Part shown: positions 26,616 to 33,183 of the stretch, one piece after another | How the letters are laid out: each line of letters begins with the position of its first letter | Numbering within the stretch: the first letter of the stretch is position 1 | Source of the DNA: Betaproteobacteria bacterium | GTDB lineage: Bacteria > Pseudomonadota > Gammaproteobacteria > Burkholderiales > SG8-41 | NCBI GenBank assembly: GCA_021732605.1 | Contig: JAKFUS010000019.1 | Location: 1-33,792 of the forward strand | Direction of reading: 5' to 3' | Length of the DNA: 33,792 nucleotides | Translations under genes and position numbers: made by a program | The notes under the pieces: model-generated | Told to the model about the DNA's origin: nothing | The model's input: the letters and a program-made list of their open reading frames with translations, nothing else | Databases searched by the model: none

Positions 26616-27806
26616 ATGGCTGATGCACGTGAAGTCGTTGTGGTGAGCGGCGTACGCACCGCCATCGGTGATTACGGCGGCGCATTAAAAGACATCGCGC
26701 CCACCGAACTCGCCGGGCAGGTCGTCAGGGAAGCCGTCAGCCGCTCGAAACTCGATCCCAAACAAATCGGACAACTGGTGTTCGGCAACGTGGTCCACGG
26801 CGAAGCGAAGGACATGTACTTCTCGCGCGTCGCCTGTATCAAGGGCGGACTGCCGCAGGAAACCACCGCACTGACCGTGAACCGTCTGTGCGGCAGCGGC
26901 CTGCAGGCCATCGTCTCCGCGGCGCAGGGCATCATGCTCGGCGACTGCGATACTGCTGTCGGCGGCGGTGCCGAATCGATGAGCCGCGGCGGGTACCTGA
27001 TGCCCACCCTGCGCTGGGGCCAGCGCATGAGTGACGGCAATGTCATCGACATGATGGTCGGCGCGCTGACCGATCCCTTTGACACCGTACACATGGGCAT
27101 CACCGCGGAGAACATCGCCGCGCAATGGAAAATCGGCCGCGAGCAACAGGATGAATTCGCCGTCGAAAGCCACCGTCGCGCGCTGCACGCCATCGACAAG
27201 GGTTATTTCAAGGACCAGATCCTGCCGGTCGAATTGAAAACGCGCAAAGGCACCACGCTGTTCGACAAGGATGAACATCCCCGCGCCGACGTGACCCTCG
27301 AAGGCCTCGCCAAACTGCGCGCAGTATTCAAAAAAGAAGGCGGCTCGGTCACCGCCGGCAATGCCTCGGGCATCAACGACGGCGCCGCTGCCGTGGTGCT
27401 GATGGAAAAAGAAGCCGCGAAAAAAGCCGGCCTTAAACCGCTGGCGCGCCTGGTGTCGTACGGCCTCGCCGGCGTCGACCCCAAAATCATGGGCATCGGT
27501 CCGGTGCCTGCTGTACAGAACGCACTGAAACGCGCCGGGCTCAAGGTCGAGGACATGGACATAATCGAGTCGAACGAAGCATTTGCGGTTCAGGCACTCG
27601 CCGTGTCCTGCGATCTGAAATTCGACGCAAAAAAAACCAACCCCAACGGCGGCGCAGTGGGCCTGGGGCATCCGATCGGCGCCACCGGCGCCATCCTTAC
27701 CGTCAAGGCGCTGTATGAACTGCAGCGCACCGGCGGCAAATACGCGCTGGTGACCATGTGCATCGGCGGCGGCCAGGGCATCGCGGCGGTATTTGAACGG
27801 ATGTAA
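26616..27806 (+). CDS. Acetyl-CoA acetyltransferase / beta-ketothiolase (BktB-like)
   Basis: 396 residues from the ATG at 26616, since TGGAGA upstream is the ribosome site and the ATG at 26604 would overlap it. Thiolase motifs are complete: TVNRLCGSGLQAIVSAAQGI with the acyl-accepting Cys, GGGAESMSRGGYLMP, SNEAFAVQALAVSCD, the His of GLGHPIGATGAILTV, and the catalytic Cys of TMCIGGGQGIAAVFE. It condenses or cleaves 3-ketoacyl-CoA in the cytoplasm. The sequence is close to BktB of Cupriavidus, which accepts C4-C5 units in polyhydroxyalkanoate synthesis, but no pha genes are nearby. An intrinsic terminator follows; a decayed copy of the 3' end lies at 29036-29173. Confidence 0.94.
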   Translation: MADAREVVVVSGVRTAIGDYGGALKDIAPTELAGQVVREAVSRSKLDPKQIGQLVFGNVVHGEAKDMYFSRVACIKGGLPQETTALTVNRLCGSGLQAIVSAAQGIMLGDCDTAVGGGAESMSRGGYLMPTLRWGQRMSDGNVIDMMVGALTDPFDTVHMGITAENIAAQWKIGREQQDEFAVESHRRALHAIDKGYFKDQILPVELKTRKGTTLFDKDEHPRADVTLEGLAKLRAVFKKEGGSVTAGNASGINDGAAAVVLMEKEAAKKAGLKPLARLVSYGLAGVDPKIMGIGPVPAVQNALKRAGLKVEDMDIIESNEAFAVQALAVSCDLKFDAKKTNPNGGAVGLGHPIGATGAILTVKALYELQRTGGKYALVTMCIGGGQGIAAVFERM

Positions 27807-27827
27807 GCACCGTGCCACTTTCGCAAC

Positions 27828-27856
27828 AACGCCGCGTCTCACGCGGCGTTTTTTTG
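27828..27856 (+). terminator. Intrinsic terminator after the thiolase gene
   Basis: ACGCCGCGT (27829-27837) and ACGCGGCGT (27841-27849) form a perfect 9-bp stem with a CTC loop, followed by seven Ts (27849-27855). Confidence 0.9.
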
Positions 27857-27992
27857 CAGCTGGACCCGCACCCTACCTGCAACCCTGATTCGGATATGGA
27901 CAAATCCGAGCATCGTCCGCATTATAAATACTCGCATTTGCAATCCGTCCGGCGTTATCAGTCAAAAAACAAAACCAAGGAGGAGTGTCACC

Positions 27993-28961
27993 ATGCTTAC
28001 CTTGAACCTTAAATTTTTTGCGGCCATTGTCATCCTGGCGCTGCTGGCAGCACCCGCGGCACAGGCTGCGCAGTCCAGATATCCGGAAAAACCGATCCGG
28101 GTAATCGTCGGCAGCGCGCCAGGTTCGGGGCCTGACATTTTTTCCCGCGCTTTGGGTGATCAGTTATATAAAACCTGGAACCAGCGCCTCGTCGTCGATG
28201 CGCGTCCCGGCGCCGCAGGTGCCATCAGCGCCGAACTTGCCTTGCAAGCCGTTCCTGACGGCTACACCTGGATGATGCTCACCTCGCAACTGCTGGTGGC
28301 TTCCGAGGTTCTGAGCAGCCTCAAATTCAATCTGGCGCGCGATTTCAAGTCCGTCAGCCTGATCGGTACCGTGCCTTTCGTGCTGATGGTGCATCCGAAC
28401 GTGCCGGCCAAGTCCGTATCCGAACTGATAGCCCTGGCCAAAACGCAGCAACTGCGCTATGGCTCCGCCGGCACAGGCGCCTCCGAACACCTGAGCGGCG
28501 TCCTGTTTACCCACCTGAGCGGCACCAAAATGCTGCACGTGCCTTATAAAGGCATCCCTCAAGCCATCGCAGACACCCTGGCCCAGGAAGTCCAACTGAC
28601 CTATGCGGTAATGCCTGCTGCGATACCGCATCTCCAGGCCCAGCGCCTGCGCCCACTGGGTGTCACCACCAGCTACCGCTCCAAACTCTTCCCGGATATC
28701 CCCTCGATTTCCGAAACGCTGCCCGGCTATGAAACCCTCGCCTGGTACAGCATCGTGGCCCCGACCGGCACTCCGGAGCCCATACTCAATCAGGTCAGCG
28801 CTGAAATCCAGAAAGCCACCAAGGATCCATCGTTCAACGCAACGCTCGCCAAACTCGGTTCAGTCGTTGTTGGCAGTGATCGCGCCGGTCTCGATGCCCA
28901 CCGCAGTTCGCAAGCCAAGATCATCGCCGAACTGGTCAGGGTTTCCGGTGCCAAGCAGTAG
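27993..28961 (+). CDS. Bug/TctC-family periplasmic receptor, copy 1
   Basis: 322 residues from the ATG at 27993, with a strong AGGAGGAG site. Signal peptide MLTLNLKFFAAIVILALLAA, cut near AQAAQS. Family features are RYPEKPIRVIVGSAPGSGPD, VVDARPGAAGAISAELAL, PDGYTWMMLTSQLLV, LRYGSAGTGASEHLSGVLF, HVPYKGIPQAIADTL, and VGSDRAGLDAH near the C-terminus. It binds a small organic ligand in the periplasm; the GSAxGSGPD loop differs from the PFAxGG loop of the two other receptors in the window, so its ligand class may differ. No TctAB permease is nearby. It is the first of two duplicated genes and ends in its own perfect terminator. Confidence 0.92.
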   Translation: MLTLNLKFFAAIVILALLAAPAAQAAQSRYPEKPIRVIVGSAPGSGPDIFSRALGDQLYKTWNQRLVVDARPGAAGAISAELALQAVPDGYTWMMLTSQLLVASEVLSSLKFNLARDFKSVSLIGTVPFVLMVHPNVPAKSVSELIALAKTQQLRYGSAGTGASEHLSGVLFTHLSGTKMLHVPYKGIPQAIADTLAQEVQLTYAVMPAAIPHLQAQRLRPLGVTTSYRSKLFPDIPSISETLPGYETLAWYSIVAPTGTPEPILNQVSAEIQKATKDPSFNATLAKLGSVVVGSDRAGLDAHRSSQAKIIAELVRVSGAKQ

Positions 28962-28977
28962 GAAATTCCCGCCCCGG

Positions 28978-29005
28978 AATGCCGCGCAATGCGCGGCATT
29001 TTTTT
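28978..29005 (+). terminator. Intrinsic terminator after Bug copy 1
   Basis: AATGCCGCGC (28978-28987) and GCGCGGCATT (28991-29000) are perfectly complementary over 10 bp with an AAT loop; a run of Ts continues to 29005. Confidence 0.92.
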
Positions 29006-29035
29006 ACACTTAATCGCGCCAGACTCAGGGTGAAT

Positions 29036-29173
29036 ACATGGATGTCATCGACATCGAACGAAGCATTCGCGGTGCAGGCACAGGCCGTGTCCTGCGATCT
29101 CAAGTTCGATCCAAAAAAAACCAATCTCAACGGCGGCGGCCAAGGCATCGCGGCAGTATTTGAACGCATGTAA
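29036..29173 (+). pseudogene. Decayed fragment of a second thiolase gene (3' end)
   Basis: Reads SNEAFAVQAQAVSCDLKFDP, then KKTNLNGGGQGIAAVFERM and a stop. It matches the C-terminal part of the intact thiolase at 27553-27806, with nearly 90% nucleotide identity by eye over the first 85 nt. Relative to the parent there is one inserted base at about 29050, which breaks the frame, and an exact 117-nt deletion between two CGGCGGC repeats (parent positions 27647-27653 and 27764-27770). It lacks the catalytic His and Cys and has no ribosome site, so it is not a functional gene. It marks the junction of the tandem duplication. Confidence 0.88.
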
Positions 29174-29322
29174 ACACTGCGACGTTTTTGCTGCTACGCT
29201 CCCAGGCGCGAATCAGGTGTGGACAAATGCGGGCGGCGTCCGCATCATAGAACTCCCTGTATTTAACCTCTGTATTTTTGCAGTCACCCACTAAAAAAAC
29301 AAACCGACGGAGGAGCATCACC

Positions 29323-30294
29323 ATGCGCACGCTCAAATTTCTGGCCGCCCTCGCCATCCCGGCACTACTGGCCGTGCCGGAGGTTCAGGCACAATCCAAA
29401 TATCCGGAAAAGCCGATCCGGCTGATCGTCGGCAGCGCCGCAGGTTCCGGCCCCGACATCATCGGCCGGATGATGGGCGAGCGCCTTTATGAAACCTGGA
29501 AGCAGCGCATCGTCGTCGATGCCCGCCCTGGGGCAGCCGGGGCGATCAGCGCCGATCTGGCGCTCGGCGCAGCAGCCGACGGCTACACCTGGATGATGCT
29601 GACCTCGCAACTGTTCGTCGCGTCCCAGGTGCTGGCCGGCATCAAGTTCGACCTCGCCCGCGACTTCCAGTCGCTGTCGCTGATCGGCACCACGCCCTTC
29701 GTGCTGCTCGCCAACACGCAGCTGCCGGCAAAATCGCTGAAGGAGCTGATCGAGCTGGCCAAAAAGCAGCCGGGCAAGCTGCGCTACGGTTCAGCCGGCA
29801 CCGGCGCCTCCGAACATCTCTCCGGTGTGCTGCTGGGCCACCTCACCGGCACCAATATGCTGCATGTGCCGTACAAGGGTGTGCCGCAGTCGATTGCCGA
29901 TACGCTCGCCAACGAAGTGCAAGTCACCTACGCGGTACTGCCGGCGGCCTACCCCCACATCCAGGGCGGGCGGCTGCGTGCGCTGGGCGTGACCACGGCC
30001 AAACGCGCCACGCTGATTCCGGAGGTGCCGGCCATCGGCGAAGTGGTGCCCGGTTACGCGATGAACGCCTGGTACAGCGTCGTTGCCCGCACCGGTACGC
30101 CGGCAGGGATCATGAATCAGGTCAACGCGGAAATGGTGACAGCCGTAAAGGAACCCGCATTCGGTGAAAAACTGAAAAATTTGGGCATCGACATCGTTGG
30201 CAGCGACCGCGCGGGTCTTGACGCCTGGCGCAGCGCAGAAAACAAGCGTATCAGCGAACTGGTCAAGATCTCGGGTGCCAAAGAAACCAAATAA
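29323..30294 (+). CDS. Bug/TctC-family periplasmic receptor, copy 2
   Basis: 323 residues from the ATG at 29323, preceded by GGAGGAG; upstream in-frame codons lie before this ribosome site. Signal peptide MRTLKFLAALAIPALLAVPE, cut near VQAQSK. The core is clearly a sister of copy 1: KYPEKPIRLIVGSAAGSGPD, VVDARPGAAGAISADLAL, ADGYTWMMLTSQLFVA, KLRYGSAGTGASEHLSGVLL, MLHVPYKGVPQSIADTL, and VGSDRAGLDAWRS. Divergence is concentrated in the regions around residues 125-145 and 225-300, where ligand contacts and the lobe surface lie, which is compatible with altered specificity after duplication. It ends with an intrinsic terminator and probably has its own promoter in the retained leader block. Confidence 0.92.
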   Translation: MRTLKFLAALAIPALLAVPEVQAQSKYPEKPIRLIVGSAAGSGPDIIGRMMGERLYETWKQRIVVDARPGAAGAISADLALGAAADGYTWMMLTSQLFVASQVLAGIKFDLARDFQSLSLIGTTPFVLLANTQLPAKSLKELIELAKKQPGKLRYGSAGTGASEHLSGVLLGHLTGTNMLHVPYKGVPQSIADTLANEVQVTYAVLPAAYPHIQGGRLRALGVTTAKRATLIPEVPAIGEVVPGYAMNAWYSVVARTGTPAGIMNQVNAEMVTAVKEPAFGEKLKNLGIDIVGSDRAGLDAWRSAENKRISELVKISGAKETK

Positions 30295-30332
30295 AAAAAC
30301 GGTTTCATAAAACGCAGTTCGATCAAATTCAG

Positions 30333-30357
30333 CGCCGCGCACCACGCGGCGTTTTTT
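30333..30357 (+). terminator. Intrinsic terminator after Bug copy 2
   Basis: CGCCGCG (30333-30339) pairs with CGCGGCG (30345-30351) around a 5-nt loop, followed by six Ts (30352-30357). Confidence 0.88.
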
Positions 30358-30391
30358 CCAGCAAAGTCGATCGCGCACCGGAGCCACCTGC

Positions 30392-31183
30392 ATGATTCAC
30401 CTGCTGCTGACCGCGACGTTCGCCGCGCTGCTGACCAGCGCAACCGCGCGCGCCAGCGATCTCATCCTGGTTGAACCCGGCGAACTGCCTGTCATCCTGA
30501 CCGCGCCGCACGGCGGCGAGCAGGATGTGCCGGGCTGTGCACTACGCACGCCTGTCGGCACCCGGTTCGTCAATCGACCGGATCAGTACACCGACCGCCT
30601 CGCCCGCGGCATCGCAGATGAACTGAAAAGTCTGACCGGCAAACTGCCGTACCTGGTGGTGGCCCGTTTCCATCGCAAATTCATCGACGCCAATCGCTCC
30701 GCCGGTGAAGCCTATGGCGACTCCGGTTGCGCCGCCGTATACAACGCCTACCACGCCGCGATCCGCAGCTACATCGGCGAAATCCGCGCCAGACATCCGC
30801 ATGCAATGCTGTTCGATATTCACGGCCAGGCCGCCTATCCCGACTCGATCCTGCGCGGCACCCACTACGGAGCCGCAGTGTCCCGGTTGCTCGCGCGGGC
30901 CGGCGCAGCGGCGATCAACGGCGCCGATAGTGTGTTCGGCCGGTTTGCCGCCATGGGTTATCGCATCGTGCCGCTCAATAACACTGCGCCCACTGACCGG
31001 GTCGAAGCCCAGGGTTATACCGGCGGGCATACCGTCGCGCTCTACGGCAGCAACCATCAGGACGGTATCGACGCGATGCAGCTCGAGTTCGGCCGCGACC
31101 TGCGCGCGCAAACCATCATCGCCAACACCGCACGCGACACGGCGCAGGCCATCGCCGCGTTTTACGGGCGCTACCTCAAATAG
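30392..31183 (+). CDS. Exported N-formylglutamate amidohydrolase-like protein
   Basis: 263 residues from ATG 30392 with GGAG about 10 nt upstream. A Sec signal peptide (MIHLLLTATFAALLTSATAR, cut near ARAS) sends it to the periplasm. The body has the FGase-type pattern: VILTAPHGGEQDVPG (His40), VARFHRKFIDANR (about 92-102), LFDIHGQ (Asp142, His144) and SNHQDGIDAMQLEFGRDLR. In the family these residues hold a metal and bind the substrate carboxylate. Classical FGases of histidine degradation are cytosolic, so this exported form may cleave a different periplasmic amide or peptide. There are no hut genes nearby. It lies between two Bug receptor genes, being convergent with the one at 31219. Confidence 0.8.
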   Translation: MIHLLLTATFAALLTSATARASDLILVEPGELPVILTAPHGGEQDVPGCALRTPVGTRFVNRPDQYTDRLARGIADELKSLTGKLPYLVVARFHRKFIDANRSAGEAYGDSGCAAVYNAYHAAIRSYIGEIRARHPHAMLFDIHGQAAYPDSILRGTHYGAAVSRLLARAGAAAINGADSVFGRFAAMGYRIVPLNNTAPTDRVEAQGYTGGHTVALYGSNHQDGIDAMQLEFGRDLRAQTIIANTARDTAQAIAAFYGRYLK

Positions 31184-31218
31184 CGCCGTGCCGCACAGGA
31201 CTCTGTGCAGTCATCTTG

Positions 31219-32184
31219 CTACTGCGGCTTGACACCGGAATCTTTCACCACTTTCGCCCAGCGCGGGATTTCCTTCTTCAGCAGTTCAGCGAACTCCTCG
31301 GGTTTGTTCGCCACCACGAACAGCCCCATACCCGCCATGCGTTCCTTCACTGCCGGCGCGTTGAGTGCACGTGCCGATTCCGCATTGAGTTTGTTGATGA
31401 TGTCAGCGGGAGTGCCGGCGGGCGCCAGACAGCCGAACCAGGTGTTCGCTTCAAAACCGGGCAGGCCGGACTCCGCTACCGTCGGGAATTCGGCTGCGGT
31501 GGACACGCGCTGTGCGCTGGTCACCGCGATGCCGCGCAGTCTGCCGCTGCGCACCAGTGGCAGCACCACCGGGAGATTCGAGAATACCATCGAGATCTGA
31601 CCACCCATCGCATCAGATACCGCTGGACCCTCACCCTTGTAGGGCACGAACAGCAGATCCACTTTAGCCGTCAGCTTGAACAACTCGCCCGCCATGTGCG
31701 GCGTACCGCCCGAAGCTGCACCGAAGGTGAGCTGGCCGGGCCGCGCGCGGGCCAGCCCGATCAGGTCCTTGACGTTTTTCACCGGCAGCGACGGATGGAC
31801 AACGATCATCAGCGGGGAGGTCGCAATCACCATCATCGGGGTGAAATCGCGCGCGCCGTCGTAACTGGTCTTGTACATCGCCGGTACCACCGCCTGCGTA
31901 GTCTGCGAGCCGACCAGCAGGGTGTAACCATCAGGCGCGGACTTGGCGACGAACTCGGTGCCGATGATGCCGCTCGCACCGGTGCGATTCTCGACAAACA
32001 CATTCTGCCCGAGGCGCTCGGTCAGTCCCTGCGCAAGAATGCGCGCCGTGACATCGACGCCGCCGCCGGCGGCAAAAGGCACCACGATGCGCACCGGCTT
32101 CACCGGATACGTCTGCGCCGCAGCAACATCTGCCAGCATGGCGCCGAACAACACGATCCAGATCCTCAGCTTCCCGTTCATCAT
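31219..32184 (-). CDS. Bug/TctC-family periplasmic receptor coupled to an AraC regulator
   Basis: 321 residues if ATG 32184 is used. A second ATG at 32181 is better spaced from the GGGGGAG ribosome site and gives 320. Signal peptide GKLRIWIVLFGAMLADVAAA is followed by QTYPVKPVRIVVPFAAGGGV, VENRTGASGIIGTEFVA, PDGYTLLVGSQT, GQLTFGAASGGTPHMAGELF, and LLFVPYKGEGPAVSDAM. It is a typical orphan carboxylate-type receptor and closer to the fragment at 1-626 than to the duplicated pair. The AraC-type gene upstream ends in a TGA that overlaps this start (ATGA), so receptor and regulator are translated together, suggesting that the receptor's ligand or its catabolism is what the regulator answers to. 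Confidence 0.92.
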   Translation of the reverse strand: MMNGKLRIWIVLFGAMLADVAAAQTYPVKPVRIVVPFAAGGGVDVTARILAQGLTERLGQNVFVENRTGASGIIGTEFVAKSAPDGYTLLVGSQTTQAVVPAMYKTSYDGARDFTPMMVIATSPLMIVVHPSLPVKNVKDLIGLARARPGQLTFGAASGGTPHMAGELFKLTAKVDLLFVPYKGEGPAVSDAMGGQISMVFSNLPVVLPLVRSGRLRGIAVTSAQRVSTAAEFPTVAESGLPGFEANTWFGCLAPAGTPADIINKLNAESARALNAPAVKERMAGMGLFVVANKPEEFAELLKKEIPRWAKVVKDSGVKPQ

Positions 32185-33119
32185 GGTCTCCCCCCGTCGC
32201 GAACCTCCGCTGCCATCATCATCATAGCAGTGCGCCCGGCACTGCTTTTTACCGCAAACGCACGCGGCGCCGTTCCGAGCGCACGGCGGAACATGGTCGA
32301 AAACGCGCCGGGGCTTTCGTAACCAAGATCCACCGCCACCGTCGTTACCGACGCGCCTTCGGCCAGCCGCCGGATGGATTCGAGCAGCCGCGCCTGCTGT
32401 TTCCAGCGCGCAAAGGTGATGCCGGTCTCGCGCAGGAAGCGCCGGTACAGCGTGCGCGTGCTGGTATTGAGGTCACCGGCGTCAACATCACAGGGGCGCC
32501 GCGTTGACAAGTCGGCGAGGATGCGTTCGCACAACTGCGTCAGGTCCGCGCTATCCGGCAGCGGCAGGTCGAGCGCGCAATGCGGCAGGCGGCGCACTTC
32601 CGCCATCAGCAACTGCATCAGCAGGCCGTCGTCGCCGCGTTCATCATAGGTTGCCGGCAGCGCCGCGGCACGCACCACCAGTTCACGCAGCAGCGGCGTG
32701 ACGTCGAGCACCACGCATGAGCCGGGCATGCCCGCGCCGGCCGCCCCATCCAGATACAGGCTGTGCATGTCGACGATGCCGTACATCTGGATTTCGTGCA
32801 CCGTCTGCGCCGGCACCCACAACGCCCGGCTCGGCGGCACGATCCACGCATGACGCGCGGTGCGCACCCGCATCGTTCCCGCAACCGCAAACACGAACTG
32901 CGCGCGGCCGTGCCAATGCGGCGTGATGTGGTGGCCTTTTGGATACGCGGTGTGGCGGATCACCACCGAGCGCGTGAGGTCCCCCTGCACCGGACTTTCC
33001 GGCGCGGCGGCAAAATCGCGGTCGCCGGGCGGCCGCGCGGCGGTGCGCCGGGCCAGCGGCGCCGAGCTGGTGGGTGGACCGGCTTTTACGGCCCTGCCAG
33101 AGTTTCCTGGTTTGTCCAT
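32181..33119 (-). CDS. AraC-family regulator with N-terminal cupin domain
   Basis: 312 residues from the ATG at 33119 (MDKPGNSGRAVKAG). Earlier in-frame codons lie inside the divergent MFS gene and are rejected. A sensor domain of cupin type (HITPHWHGRAQFVFAVAGTM, then WIVPPSRALWVPAQTVHEIQ) is followed by the helix-turn-helix domain at about 205-300 (LNTSTRTLYRRFLRETGITF, ARWKQQARLLESI, VTTVAVDLGYESPGAFSTMF, RRALGTAPRAF). The layout resembles NimR/YeaM-like regulators, which control a divergent MFS exporter gene. A 64-nt divergent region with a near-perfect palindrome separates it from such an MFS gene. It overlaps the Bug receptor gene downstream, which it may also control. Confidence 0.92.
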   Translation of the reverse strand: MDKPGNSGRAVKAGPPTSSAPLARRTAARPPGDRDFAAAPESPVQGDLTRSVVIRHTAYPKGHHITPHWHGRAQFVFAVAGTMRVRTARHAWIVPPSRALWVPAQTVHEIQMYGIVDMHSLYLDGAAGAGMPGSCVVLDVTPLLRELVVRAAALPATYDERGDDGLLMQLLMAEVRRLPHCALDLPLPDSADLTQLCERILADLSTRRPCDVDAGDLNTSTRTLYRRFLRETGITFARWKQQARLLESIRRLAEGASVTTVAVDLGYESPGAFSTMFRRALGTAPRAFAVKSSAGRTAMMMMAAEVRDGGRP

Positions 33120-33123
33120 TTTG

Positions 33124-33146
33124 CGAATGTTTAAGGTAAATATTCG
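33124..33146. promoter_or_regulatory. Operator-like palindrome between the AraC and MFS genes
   Basis: CGAATGTTTA (33124-33133), spacer AGG, then TAAATATTCG (33137-33146): a 10-3-10 inverted repeat with one mismatch. It sits 4 nt upstream of the AraC start codon and 37 nt upstream of the MFS start. It is the obvious candidate for binding by the AraC-type protein. Confidence 0.6.
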
Positions 33147-33183
33147 AAAGACAGACGATTCTAACTCAAGCACAATTGCCGCC

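Larger units (their letters stand above)
27553..30294 (+). repeat. Ancient tandem duplication: thiolase 3' end + leader + Bug gene
   Basis: Copy 1 is 27553-28961 and copy 2 is 29036-30294. Homology begins inside the thiolase (ACATGGA at 27553 and 29036) and runs through the leader to the end of the receptor genes. In the leaders a block of about 36 nt (27895-27931 and 29218-29253) shares TGGACAAAT, CGTCCGCAT and more. Both ribosome sites are GGAGGAG with TCACCATGC at the start. Copy 2 lacks 117 nt of thiolase sequence and the terminator hairpin. The receptors are roughly two-thirds identical by eye. Confidence 0.85.

Noticed and set aside
26685-27842. A 385-codon open frame antisense to the thiolase
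   Set aside because: Shadow of a high-GC3 gene; the sense strand carries a complete thiolase.
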